The position numbers were made by a program, and so were the translations under genes. Positions 38,700 through 47,101 of a stretch of DNA of 64,000 nucleotides are shown one piece after another; positions within the stretch are counted from its first letter, which is position 1; every line of letters begins with the position of its first letter. The notes beneath the pieces were generated by a model that saw only the letters and a list, made by a program, of their open reading frames with translations, did no database searches and was not told the DNA's origin. Source of the stretch: Pseudomonas sp. BMS12 (lineage in GTDB: Bacteria; Pseudomonadota; Gammaproteobacteria; Pseudomonadales; Pseudomonadaceae). The stretch spans positions 1-64,000 of the forward strand of contig NZ_LSOF01000015.1 of the NCBI RefSeq assembly GCF_001592875.1, in the 5' to 3' direction.

Positions 38700-38789
38700 G
38701 CTGCAAGGGCCGAGCGCCGATCAGTGTAGTAGTTGTGATGAAATTGTAAGCAGTTGTCGCAATATCGACAGGTTAGGTCGGGGGAGAAG

Positions 38790-38819
38790 GCAGGCGCCGC
38801 CTCGCAAGGTGGCAGCGCC
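38790..38819 (-). terminator. GC-rich hairpin after the SIMPL gene
   Basis: GGCGCCGCC and GGTGGCAGCGCC arms around a short loop, about 10 bases downstream of the SIMPL gene stop. No long T run, so the assignment is tentative. Confidence 0.4.
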
Positions 38820-38829
38820 CGTTGCTCGA

Positions 38830-39543
38830 TCAGGGCATCTGCACTTCGATGGTGCCGTCGGCGCTCAGCTGGATGCGGCTGGTGCCGGCCTCGATCTGCG
38901 GCGCGGCCTCGCTCTTGCTGAAACTGCCGCGATCCATGGCCATGGCGCGCATCGGCATCACCGGCTGGAAGCCGCCACCGTTGAGACTCAGGTTGACCAG
39001 CTTGTAGCTCTTGCCGCCCATGGCGGCGGTGGCCAGCTGGGCGCGGGCCTTGAAGGCTTCGACCGCTTCCTTGATCAGCGTGTCCTCGCTGCTTTTGCGG
39101 GTGTCTTCGGCGACGGCGAAACTCATCTCGGCCATCTTCAGCTCACCCAGCAGGTCGGCGGACAGCTGCGCCAGGCTGGCGAAGTCGGCGCTTTCCAGGC
39201 GCAGTTCGGCGCGCTCGCGCCAGGCACCGATCTTGCTGCCTTCGTCTTCGTACACCGGGTAGCTGTTGCGGCTGCCCAGGCTGACCTTGACGCCCTTGAC
39301 CTTGCGCGCCTGCTCCAGTGCCTTGTTCAGGGTAGCGGTGATGCCGCTGGCCAGGTGTGCCGGGTCCTTGTCCTGGGCTTCGCTGTAGAGGGTGACGAAC
39401 ATGCGGTCGTGGGCTACTTCCTGGCTGACTTCGGCGTGCAGCGAAATCTGGTTGTAGCGCGGCTCGTCGGCCAGGGCCGGCAGGCTGGCGCAGGTGGCCA
39501 GGCCGAGGGCGAAGGTGGCGGCGAGACGGTGGAATGCGTGCAT
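38830..39543 (-). CDS. Periplasmic SIMPL (DUF541) domain protein
   Basis: 237 aa. Signal peptide MHAFHRLAATFALGLATCASLPALA, then a SIMPL domain: ISLHAEVSQEVAHDRMFVTLYSEAQ with later GSRNSYPVYEDEG and a C-terminal IQLSADGTIEVQMP. SIMPL proteins are periplasmic or surface proteins of poorly known function; in E. coli YggE is linked to oxidative stress. It is transcribed alone, away from roxS with 239 bases between starts. Confidence 0.87.
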   Translation of the reverse strand: MHAFHRLAATFALGLATCASLPALADEPRYNQISLHAEVSQEVAHDRMFVTLYSEAQDKDPAHLASGITATLNKALEQARKVKGVKVSLGSRNSYPVYEDEGSKIGAWRERAELRLESADFASLAQLSADLLGELKMAEMSFAVAEDTRKSSEDTLIKEAVEAFKARAQLATAAMGGKSYKLVNLSLNGGGFQPVMPMRAMAMDRGSFSKSEAAPQIEAGTSRIQLSADGTIEVQMP

Positions 39544-39782
39544 GGGAACTCCTTGCGGGTGGTTGTCCTGGGGTTTGACGAAGGGCTCAGACTATTCGGG
39601 TTAAGGCGGGTTCGCAGAATTTGTTTGTCGTTTGTTACAGGTAGTGAGTTGGCCGTTGCCCCAGTCGTTCTCACGGTATGCCGGGCGGCTTCTCAACCTC
39701 GTGACATCACAGTCGCTTGTTTCTCTGCGTCCGGTTGCCGCAGGCAGGCGGCCACCCAGGCCCTCTGGTTATACTCGCGAAC

Positions 39783-41057
39783 ATGCCGACGACCTCTATC
39801 TACGCCCCTGTCCAGCTACTCTCCGCCAGTCGCCAGAACCTCTGGCGCCTGACCCTGATCCGCCTGCTGGTGCTGGCCGCCCAGGCCGGCTCGGTGGGCA
39901 TCGCCTACCTGTCCGGCATGTTGCCGTTGCCCTGGCTGGCGCTGTGCATCACCCTCGGCGTGGCGCTGGGCCTGTGCCTGCTGACTGCTCTGCGGCTGCG
40001 CGGGCCGTGGCCGGTGACCGAACTGGAGTACACGGTGCAGCTGGCCTGTGATCTGGTGATCCACAGCGTGCTGCTGTATTACTCGGGCGGTCCGGCTAAC
40101 CCCTTCGTCTCCTATTACCTGGTGCCGCTGACCATTGCCGCGGCGACCCTGCCCAGGTTGCACACCATGGCCCTGTGCGGCCTCGGTCTCGCGGGCTACA
40201 GCCTGCTGCTGTTCTGGCCGCATCCGCTGAACATTCCCATGGTCCAGCGTGAATCGCTGTTGATCTACGGCATGTGGCTGTCGGTGGCGATGGCGGCGGT
40301 GCTGATCACCTTTTTCGCCGCCAAGATGGCCGGCGCGCTGCGCCGCCAGGACGAACTGCAGGCGCTGCGCCGCGAGGAAGGCATGCGTGATCAGCAACTG
40401 CTGGCGGTAGCCACCCAGGCCGCCGGCGCCGCCCACGAACTGGGCACGCCGCTGGCGACCATGAGCGTGCTGATCAAGGAGCTGCGCCAGGAGTACCGCG
40501 ACAAGCCGGCCCTGCAGGACGATCTGGCGTTGCTGCAGGAACAGGTCAAGCTGTGCAAGGAAACCCTGCAGCATCTGGTGCGCGCCGCGGAGGCCGATCG
40601 CCGTCAGGCGGTGTTCGAACAGACCGCCGTGCAATGGCTGGAGAGCACCCTCAATCGCTGGCATCTGATGCGCCCCGAGGCCACCTACCGCTTCCAGTGC
40701 CTGGGCGGCGGTGCGGTGCCGCGCCTGCTGCCGCCGGCCGACCTGACCCAGGCGCTGCTCAACCTGCTGAACAATGCCGCCGATGCCTGCCCGGACAAGC
40801 TGGATATCTGCCTGACCTGGGACGAGACCTGGATCAACCTGAGCATCCGCGACCACGGCGCCGGGGTGCCGCTGGCCATTGCCGAGCAGATCGGCAAACC
40901 CTTCTTCACCACCAAGGGCAAGGGTTTCGGTCTCGGTCTGTTCCTCAGCCAGGCCAGCGTGACGCGGGCCGGCGGTTCGGTGAAACTCTACAACCACGAA
41001 GAAGGCGGCACGCTGACGGAACTGCTGCTGCCGCGGCTTGGAGATGAGCATGTCTGA
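39783..41057 (+). CDS. roxS: Redox-responsive sensor histidine kinase RoxS (RegB/PrrB family)
   Basis: 424 aa. About six membrane helices include the quinone-binding motif of RegB, GGPANPF (residues 102-108). The phospho-His is His218 in GAAHELGTPLATM, and Cys258 in KLCKETLQHL matches the position of the redox-active cysteine of RegB. The HATPase has NLLNNAADACP and GLGLFLSQA. It senses respiratory redox state and controls terminal oxidases through RoxR. The start at 39783 is the first ATG before the conserved membrane part. The roxR start lies inside its last codons. Confidence 0.93.
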   Translation: MPTTSIYAPVQLLSASRQNLWRLTLIRLLVLAAQAGSVGIAYLSGMLPLPWLALCITLGVALGLCLLTALRLRGPWPVTELEYTVQLACDLVIHSVLLYYSGGPANPFVSYYLVPLTIAAATLPRLHTMALCGLGLAGYSLLLFWPHPLNIPMVQRESLLIYGMWLSVAMAAVLITFFAAKMAGALRRQDELQALRREEGMRDQQLLAVATQAAGAAHELGTPLATMSVLIKELRQEYRDKPALQDDLALLQEQVKLCKETLQHLVRAAEADRRQAVFEQTAVQWLESTLNRWHLMRPEATYRFQCLGGGAVPRLLPPADLTQALLNLLNNAADACPDKLDICLTWDETWINLSIRDHGAGVPLAIAEQIGKPFFTTKGKGFGLGLFLSQASVTRAGGSVKLYNHEEGGTLTELLLPRLGDEHV

Positions 41058-41610
41058 CGAACAACTGCACGACCAGGAAGACCAGCCGCACCTGTTGCTG
41101 GTGGACGACGACCCCACCTTCACCCGCGTCATGGCCCGCGCCATGGATCGTCGTGGCCTGCGCGTGAGCGTGGCCAACTCGGCGGAAGAGGGCCTGGCCC
41201 TGGCCAAGGAAGACCTGCCCGACTACGCCGTACTCGACCTTAAGATGGAAGGCGACTCCGGCCTGGTGCTGCTGCCCAAGCTGCTGGAGCTGGATGCCGA
41301 GATGCGCGTGGTGATTCTCACCGGCTACTCCAGCATCGCCACGGCAGTGGAGGCGATCAAGCGTGGCGCCACTAATTACTTGTGCAAGCCGGCCGATGCC
41401 GACGATGTGCTGACCGCGCTGCTCTCCGAGCATGCCGACCTGGAAACCCTGGTGCCGGAAAACCCGATGTCGGTGGATCGGCTGCAGTGGGAGCACATTC
41501 AGCGCGTGCTGGCCGAGCACGAGGGCAACATCTCCGCCACGGCGCGGGCGTTGGGCATGCACCGGCGGACCCTGCAGCGCAAACTGCAGAAGCGCCCGGT
41601 GCGGCGCTAG
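41050..41610 (+). CDS. roxR: Response regulator RoxR (RegA/PrrA family)
   Basis: 186 aa. Receiver with VDDD (residues 18-21), phosphoacceptor Asp63 in VLDLKMEGDSGL, and a C-terminal Fis-type helix-turn-helix (EHEGNISATARALGMHRRTLQRKLQKR) typical of RegA. The start at 41050 has GGAG six bases upstream and overlaps roxS by 8 bases; an ATG at 41044 has no spacing for a ribosome site. A hairpin terminator follows directly. Confidence 0.94.
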   Translation: MSDEQLHDQEDQPHLLLVDDDPTFTRVMARAMDRRGLRVSVANSAEEGLALAKEDLPDYAVLDLKMEGDSGLVLLPKLLELDAEMRVVILTGYSSIATAVEAIKRGATNYLCKPADADDVLTALLSEHADLETLVPENPMSVDRLQWEHIQRVLAEHEGNISATARALGMHRRTLQRKLQKRPVRR

Positions 41611-41614
41611 ATTG

Positions 41615-41635
41615 AAAGGCTGGTGAAAGCCTTTT
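41615..41635 (+). terminator. Terminator of roxSR
   Basis: AAAGGCT (41615-41621) pairs with AGCCTTT (41628-41634) across a 6-base loop, ending in TTTT, four bases after the roxR stop. Confidence 0.7.
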
Positions 41636-41685
41636 AGCGCTGTACGCAGGTATCATTAGGGCCCTAATCATATTTTGGGGTCACC

Positions 41686-42627
41686 ATGCTCGCTGTCGTC
41701 CAGCAGACGCTCGCCGCCACTGCTCCGGTATTTGCCATGCTGTTCGTCGGCGTGGCGCTCAAACGCTTGGGCTGGATCGACGGCCGCTTCATCGATACGG
41801 CCTCCAGCCTGGTGTTCAAGGGCACCATGCCGGTGATGCTGTTCCTCGCCATCCTGCATGCCGACCTGCGTACTGCGCTGCAACCGGCGCTGCTCGGTTA
41901 CTTTCTGCTGGCCACCATCGTGACCTTTCTGTTGGCCTGGGGCTGGGCCATCTTGCGGGTGCCGCACGAGGAGCGCGGCGTGTATACCCAGGGTGCCTTT
42001 CGTGGCAACAACGGCATCCTCGGTCTGGCCCTGGCGACCAGTCTGTACGGTGACTATGGCCTGTCGCTCGGCGGCATCCTCGGGGGGGTGGTAATCCTGT
42101 CGTACAACACGCTGTCGGCGATCGTGCTGGCGGTGTATGGGCGCAATGGCAAAGCCGATGTTTGGAGTATCGCCCGCAGCATTGTCACCAACCCGCTGAT
42201 TCTCGGGGTAGTGGCCGCCATCCCCTTCGCCTACTGGCAGGTAAAGCTACCGGCGTGGCTGCTGACTTCCGGCGACTACTTCGCCAGCATGACCTTGCCC
42301 CTGGCACTGATCTGCATTGGCGGCACCCTGACCCTGACCTCGTTGCGCGAAGGTAGCAGCCTGGCCCTTAGCGCCAGCCTGATGAAGCTGGTCTGGCTAC
42401 CGCTGCTGGCCACCTTTGGCGCCTTTCTTTGCGGCTTTCGCAATGTCGAACTGGGCATTCTCTTCCTTTATTTCGCCAGTCCGACTGCAGCGGCCAGCTT
42501 CGTCATGGCCAAGGCCAGTGGTGGCAACCACGAGTTGGCCAGCACCATCATCGTCATCACCACGCTGATGGCCGTGCTGACCACCAATATCGGCCTGCTG
42601 GTGCTGCAGTGGGGCGGCTGGATCTGA
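41686..42627 (+). CDS. AEC (auxin efflux carrier) family permease
   Basis: 313 aa, about ten membrane helices, opening LAATAPVFAMLFVGVALKRLGWIDGRFID and the central FRGNNGILGLALATSLYGDYG, both family features. Bacterial members carry small carboxylates such as malate or malonate; the substrate here is unknown. It stands alone, downstream of the roxSR terminator. Confidence 0.87.
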   Translation: MLAVVQQTLAATAPVFAMLFVGVALKRLGWIDGRFIDTASSLVFKGTMPVMLFLAILHADLRTALQPALLGYFLLATIVTFLLAWGWAILRVPHEERGVYTQGAFRGNNGILGLALATSLYGDYGLSLGGILGGVVILSYNTLSAIVLAVYGRNGKADVWSIARSIVTNPLILGVVAAIPFAYWQVKLPAWLLTSGDYFASMTLPLALICIGGTLTLTSLREGSSLALSASLMKLVWLPLLATFGAFLCGFRNVELGILFLYFASPTAAASFVMAKASGGNHELASTIIVITTLMAVLTTNIGLLVLQWGGWI

Positions 42628-42826
42628 GGTCAGGGCAATGCCGGCAATAGCCGTTTGCCATGAATGTCGGCTGCTTCCCTGCTGATCGCGGCTGTTCGCC
42701 CCGCATTCGTCAATCCTGTATGGTTCTGCGATTGCGTCGACAAACCAACGCCGGGCAATTGTCGTAATCGCCCAATAGGCCGCAGAAATCTTTGTCGAAT
42801 TGGGTCAAATTCCCCTTCGACATTCG

Positions 42827-42851
42827 ACGGCCTGCCTTTTCGGCAGGCCGT
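42827..42851 (+). promoter_or_regulatory. Strong hairpin in the leader of the M23 peptidase gene
   Basis: Perfect 10-bp stem ACGGCCTGCC / GGCAGGCCGT with a 5-base loop, ending 21 bases before the peptidase ATG. It lies just upstream of the ribosome site (GGAAG), so it could be an attenuator, stability element, or terminator of upstream transcription. Confidence 0.5.
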
Positions 42852-42872
42852 ACTGTTCTCCGGGAAGCCACT

Positions 42873-43853
42873 ATGAAGTTCATTTCGCCGTCTAGTCGGT
42901 CCCTTACCCGCGACACCATTCGGGTCGTCAATCCGCGCCGCCTGCTAATGCCGGGCCTGGCGTTGTTACTGCTGTGCAACCTGGGCGCCTTCGCCGGTGG
43001 CGTCTGGATCGGTCAGGGCCTGGGCAGTACGCCTGTGGTGCAGGCACCGAACGTGGCCCAGGCTGCCGCACCGGCAGTCGAAGAAAATTTCGCCCTGGCG
43101 CGAGTGGGTGAACTGGTAGGGCGGCTGCGCTCGCTGGAGGCCGATGCCTTGTTGCTGCGGCGCATGCTGGGTGAGCACAAGAGCCTGACCGAGCAGGTCT
43201 CGGCCCTCGACCCGACGCTGATGCCGGAACTGGTGACGGTTGCCAAGGATGCCGGCAAAGGTGGTGTCCTGTTGCCGCCGCGGGGTTGTGCCGATGCCAG
43301 TCTGGAACGCGGCGCGGCCTCACTCGAAGGGTTGCAGCGCAGCGAGACGGCGGCCCGCTGCCTGCGCGGTGCGCTCGACCAGTTGCTGGAACGGGTGGCC
43401 AGCCGCAATGCCGCGCTGATGGCCATTCCCTCGCACCGTCCGGTGCAGGGTGCCCGCCTGGGTTCGGCCTTCGGCAACCGCGTAGACCCCTTCAACAAGC
43501 ATCTGGCTTTTCATTCCGGCCTGGACTTCTCCATTCGCTCGGGTACCGACGTGGTTGCAGCGGCGGGCGGCCGAGTGCGCTCAGCCCAGCGCCACAGCGG
43601 CTATGGCAACTTGCTGGAGATCGATCACGGCAACGGCCTGGTTACCCGCTATGCCCACCTGTCGCGCTTCTATGTGAAGGCCGGCGATGTGGTGACGCCG
43701 GGGCAGCGCATCGCGGCAGTCGGCTCCACTGGCCGCTCCACCGGCCCGCACCTGCACTTCGAGGTGCAGCACAACGGCCGCTTCGTCGACCCGCAGCGTT
43801 TCCTGGCGCTGGGCGACCTGCCCCACGACAGCGACGCCCTGGCTCATGACTAA
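42873..43853 (+). CDS. M23 family metallopeptidase (LytM domain), membrane-anchored
   Basis: 326 aa. One N-terminal membrane helix (LLMPGLALLLLCNLGAFAGGVW), a helical linker, then a LytM/peptidase M23 domain with all zinc and catalytic residues: HSGLD (His and Asp ligands) and HLHFE (catalytic His and ligand), plus GRVRSAQRHSGYGN and YAHLSRFYVKAGD. It should cut peptidoglycan cross-links or stems. The ATG at 42873 follows GGAAG; longer frames lack support. It overlaps by 8 bases with the coiled-coil gene and precedes a bactofilin, a pairing known in cell-shape modules. Confidence 0.9.
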   Translation: MKFISPSSRSLTRDTIRVVNPRRLLMPGLALLLLCNLGAFAGGVWIGQGLGSTPVVQAPNVAQAAAPAVEENFALARVGELVGRLRSLEADALLLRRMLGEHKSLTEQVSALDPTLMPELVTVAKDAGKGGVLLPPRGCADASLERGAASLEGLQRSETAARCLRGALDQLLERVASRNAALMAIPSHRPVQGARLGSAFGNRVDPFNKHLAFHSGLDFSIRSGTDVVAAAGGRVRSAQRHSGYGNLLEIDHGNGLVTRYAHLSRFYVKAGDVVTPGQRIAAVGSTGRSTGPHLHFEVQHNGRFVDPQRFLALGDLPHDSDALAHD

Positions 43854-44193
43854 GGCGCTGTCGACCCGCGACCTGCTGCGTGGCGAGCATCACCTGCATC
43901 TGGTCGGCCACAAGCCCGGCCGGCGCTGGGTGTGGCTGGTGCTGCTCCTGCTGGCTAGCATCGGCCTGGCCGCCTACCTGCGCCTGCAGCAGGAGGCCGG
44001 TTTGCAGGGCCAGTTGAGCCAGTTGACCCGTGAGAACACCGAGCTCAAGGCCAGCCTGGCGCAGCTGCGCATGCAGCAGCGCGAGGCGGAAGCTGCCCAG
44101 GCACAACTGGTGCGGCGCAATGGCGACCTGGCAGCACAGGTCAAGAAACTGAAGACCGATCTGACGTTCTTCCGGCAGCAACAAGACCGTTAA
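43846..44193 (+). CDS. Small membrane-anchored coiled-coil protein
   Basis: 115 aa. Cytoplasmic N-terminal segment, one membrane helix (WVWLVLLLLASIGLAAYL, residues 29-46), then a heptad-rich coiled coil (LQGQLSQLTRENTELKASLAQL and onward) in the periplasm, ending KLKTDLTFFRQQQDR. It overlaps the M23 gene by 8 bases and is followed by a bactofilin gene after 21 bases. Not recognised as a named family. Its position suggests it links the peptidase and the bactofilin. Confidence 0.75.
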   Translation: MTKALSTRDLLRGEHHLHLVGHKPGRRWVWLVLLLLASIGLAAYLRLQQEAGLQGQLSQLTRENTELKASLAQLRMQQREAEAAQAQLVRRNGDLAAQVKKLKTDLTFFRQQQDR

Positions 44194-44214
44194 TCACCCT
44201 CCGGGAGTACGAGG

Positions 44215-44655
44215 ATGTTCAATAGCAAGAAGGCGGCGCCACGCGTGTCCGTCGACAAGTTTTCCAGCCTGATCTCGGACAATCTGGCGCTCAACGGCGA
44301 CCTGGAATTCGAGGGCGGCCTGAAGATCAGTGGCAAGGTGCGCGGCAACGTGCGCCACAAGCCCGGTTCCGCCAGCCTGCTGGCACTGAGCTCCGGTGGC
44401 AGTATCGAAGGCAATGTCAGCAGCCATGACGCGCTGATCGACGGCAGCATCGTCGGCGATCTGGTGGTCGAGCACCTGCTGGAGCTGCACTCCAACGCGC
44501 GGGTGCGCGGCAATATCAGCTATCGCCAGCTGAGCATGGAGAACGGCGCGCTGGTGGAAGGCAAACTCACCCGGCTGGACGATCAGGGCCAGCTCCTGGA
44601 GCTGCCGCGCCCGGCGCAGCGGGCGCTGGCCGAAGACGAGGCCGAGCAGGCCTGA
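44215..44655 (+). CDS. Bactofilin
   Basis: 146 aa. DUF583 beta-helix: SDNLALNGDLEFEGGLKISGKVRGNVRHK, GSIEGNVSSHDALIDGSIVGDLVVEHLLELHSNARVRGNISYRQLSMENGALVEGKL, the repeated hydrophobic-Gly pattern of bactofilins. Such proteins form polymers on the cytoplasmic membrane and recruit cell-wall enzymes; with M23 peptidases they shape local wall growth. Ends with an acidic tail (EDEAEQA). Terminator follows. Confidence 0.92.
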   Translation: MFNSKKAAPRVSVDKFSSLISDNLALNGDLEFEGGLKISGKVRGNVRHKPGSASLLALSSGGSIEGNVSSHDALIDGSIVGDLVVEHLLELHSNARVRGNISYRQLSMENGALVEGKLTRLDDQGQLLELPRPAQRALAEDEAEQA

Positions 44656-44699
44656 GTCCACGGCGCAGGGTGCCGCTCTGCATGGCACCGCCAGCTTGG

Positions 44700-44735
44700 A
44701 AAACGCCGCGACTCCAGACAGAGTCGCGGCGTTTT
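44700..44735. terminator. Bidirectional terminator between bactofilin and pbpC
   Basis: Perfect 15-bp stem (AAAACGCCGCGACTC with GAGTCGCGGCGTTTT), 6-base loop. A/T ends on both sides allow use by both the bactofilin operon (+) and the macroglobulin-pbpC operon (-), which converge here. Confidence 0.88.
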
Positions 44736-44750
44736 CTTATCCGGCTGGAT

Positions 44751-47054
44751 TCAGGGCAGGAACTCCACCCGCAGAGGCCGCCCAGTGCTGCGACCCTGGT
44801 CGTCGCTGACACGGATCTGATACTGCCCGGACTTCTCCGGGCGCCATTGCAGGGCGCTCTGCGGCGAACTCTGGCCGAGCAGGCGCTGGTCGGCGAACCA
44901 GTACAGGGTTCGCGCGTCGGCGGCGGCGCTGGCGGCCAGGGCGATACTTTCCTGCGGTTGTGACAGGCGCAGGCTGTAGGTCACCTGGCTCAGCGGCGAG
45001 CTGATGCGCGGTACGTCATGGCTGTCGATGGCCACCTGCAGGCGGCAGTCGCGTTCGGCATCCGGTGGCGTACGCCGGGGCAGGCCCGCGGCGGCGAACA
45101 GGCGCTGCAACTCCGACGGCCAGAACTCGAAGACACGCAGCTCGCTGGTCGCTGGATCATAGGGCGGACAGGCGGCCTTGCCGCTCAGTCGGTCGACCAT
45201 CACCGGGCGGTGCAGGTCGGAGACGCGGATCGGCGATACGCCGGGGATGTACCAGGTCTTGCGGGTCTGTGGGCACCAGCGGTTGGGCAGTTCGCCGGAG
45301 GCGGCGCAAACCTCCACGCGGGTCAGTCCGGGCGGCGGTCGGTCGGCCGTGGCCTGCACCTTCGGCAAGGCCAGCGGCAGGGCATCGGCGATGCGGAAGA
45401 ACAGCGGCGCAGCGGTCCTAATGCCGACGAAGGCCGGGTTCGGTGTGGCGTCGAAGTTGCCGACCCACACCACCAGCACGTAGGGGCCGACCAGACCGGC
45501 GCTCCAGGCATCGTGGAAGCCCCAGGAGGTGCCGGTCTTCCAGGCCACCGGCCAGTCGCGGCCACGGGCATCGGCGGGCAGGCCATCCGGGCGCGGATTG
45601 TGGCGCAGCATGTCGCGCACCATGAACGCGGCCTGGGGGGACAGCAGCTGCGGGCCGGGTTCGCTGCGGTCTTCGCGGGTCCAGCGCAGCGGACGCAGGC
45701 GGCCGTCGCCGGCCAGCATCAGGTACAGCGTGGCCAGCTCGGCCGGGGTCAGTTCGCCGCCGCCGAGGGCCAGGGCCAGGCCGTAATGCTCCTCGCCACG
45801 CAGGCCACGGATGCCGGCGCGCTGCAGCAGACCGTGCAGCGACGGCTGGCGCAGCTGGCTGGCCAGCCATACCGCCGGCACGTTGCGGCTGCGGATCAGC
45901 GCGTCCTGGGCCGTCAGTGGCCCGGCAAACTTGCCGTCGAAGTTCTCCGGCTGGAACGCGCCAAAGGCGTGCGGCGCGTCGCGCAGGATGCTCATCGGCT
46001 GGATCAGGCCCTGGTCCAGGGCCAGACCATAGAGAAACGGCTTGAGCGTGGAGCCCGGCGAGCGCCGCGCCTGCACGCCGTTGACCTGGCCGTGGATGTC
46101 GGCAGCGAAGTAGTCGGCCGAGCCGACCATGGCCTTCACCGCCTGGTCGCGGCTGTCCACCAGGATTGCCGTGGCGTTGCGTACGCCCTGGCGGTGGTGG
46201 TCGCCGACGAACTGCTGGATCAGGCGTTCCAGGCGTTTCTGCAGGCGTGGGTCGAGGGTGCTGTGCAGCTCGTCGCCAGCACGACTGGCCAGTAGCTGCT
46301 CGCTCAGGTGCGGCGCGCGAAACGCCAGTTGCCGGCGCGTGCGTGCCGTCAGCGGCAGTTCCAGCAGGCCGGCATTGCGCGGGTCGTCGGCGTGCGCCTG
46401 GCGCCACTGGGCCATCAGTTGCAGGCGCGCTCGCTGCAGCGCCGGGCCGAAGCGCCCGCGTCGCGGCTGCTGGGGAATCACCGCCAGGGCCAGGGCCTCG
46501 CTGAGCGACAGCTGGCTCGCCGACTTGCCGAAATAAATGCGGCTGGCCGCCTCGACGCCTTCGATATTGCCGCCCATGGGCGCCAGGTTGAGATAGGCCT
46601 CGAGAATGTCGTGCTTGCTGTGCCGTGCTTCCAGCCACAAGGCCAGGGCGATCTGTTGCAGCTTGCCGGGAATCTGCCGTGAGTTGAGGCCGTACAGGCG
46701 CCGCGCCAGTTGCATGCTCAGGGTCGAGCCGCCCTGGCGCATGCCACCGCCATAGGTGGCCATGGCCGCACGCAGCAGGGCGCCCGGATCGACTCCGGGA
46801 TGCCGGTAGAAGTTGCGATCCTCCTTGAGCAGCTGGGCTTCGACCATGGCCGGGGCAATGCGCTCCAGCGGCAGCCACAAGCGGTACTGGCCGTCGCTGG
46901 CCAGGGTCATGCGCAGCAGTTCGCCGTTCTCTGCCAGCACCATCCGCGACAGCGGCGCCGCCTCGCGCAGCGGCGCATGCGGCCACAGGCGCAAGGTCAG
47001 AAGCAGCAGGGTGAGCAGGCCGAGGCCGAGCAAGCAGCGTTTCAGTCGGTGCAT
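44751..47054 (-). CDS. pbpC: Penicillin-binding protein 1C
   Basis: 767-aa bifunctional class A enzyme: membrane helix (residues 5-23), glycosyltransferase GT51 domain with catalytic Glu78 in LLKEDRNFYRHPGVDPGALL, transpeptidase with Ser335 (STLK), SRN (389-391) and KTGT (506-509), then a C-terminal PBP1C-specific beta domain. It lies downstream of the giant alpha-2-macroglobulin gene on the same strand, with 47 bases between them, the classic bacterial pairing of a cell-wall repair enzyme with a protease trap. No strong ribosome site is adjacent; translation may depend on coupling or a hairpin. Confidence 0.95.
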   Translation of the reverse strand: MHRLKRCLLGLGLLTLLLLTLRLWPHAPLREAAPLSRMVLAENGELLRMTLASDGQYRLWLPLERIAPAMVEAQLLKEDRNFYRHPGVDPGALLRAAMATYGGGMRQGGSTLSMQLARRLYGLNSRQIPGKLQQIALALWLEARHSKHDILEAYLNLAPMGGNIEGVEAASRIYFGKSASQLSLSEALALAVIPQQPRRGRFGPALQRARLQLMAQWRQAHADDPRNAGLLELPLTARTRRQLAFRAPHLSEQLLASRAGDELHSTLDPRLQKRLERLIQQFVGDHHRQGVRNATAILVDSRDQAVKAMVGSADYFAADIHGQVNGVQARRSPGSTLKPFLYGLALDQGLIQPMSILRDAPHAFGAFQPENFDGKFAGPLTAQDALIRSRNVPAVWLASQLRQPSLHGLLQRAGIRGLRGEEHYGLALALGGGELTPAELATLYLMLAGDGRLRPLRWTREDRSEPGPQLLSPQAAFMVRDMLRHNPRPDGLPADARGRDWPVAWKTGTSWGFHDAWSAGLVGPYVLVVWVGNFDATPNPAFVGIRTAAPLFFRIADALPLALPKVQATADRPPPGLTRVEVCAASGELPNRWCPQTRKTWYIPGVSPIRVSDLHRPVMVDRLSGKAACPPYDPATSELRVFEFWPSELQRLFAAAGLPRRTPPDAERDCRLQVAIDSHDVPRISSPLSQVTYSLRLSQPQESIALAASAAADARTLYWFADQRLLGQSSPQSALQWRPEKSGQYQIRVSDDQGRSTGRPLRVEFLP

Positions 47055-47070
47055 GGTGGTTCAGCGAAGA

Positions 47071-47096
47071 CGGCCCTCCGGTTGACGAGAGGGCCG
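47071..47096 (-). other. Hairpin between macroglobulin and pbpC
   Basis: 8-bp stem CGGCCCTC / GAGGGCCG with a 10-base loop, located between the stop of the macroglobulin gene and the pbpC start. It could moderate read-through into pbpC. No T run. Confidence 0.45.
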
Positions 47097-47101
47097 CGGG
47101 T

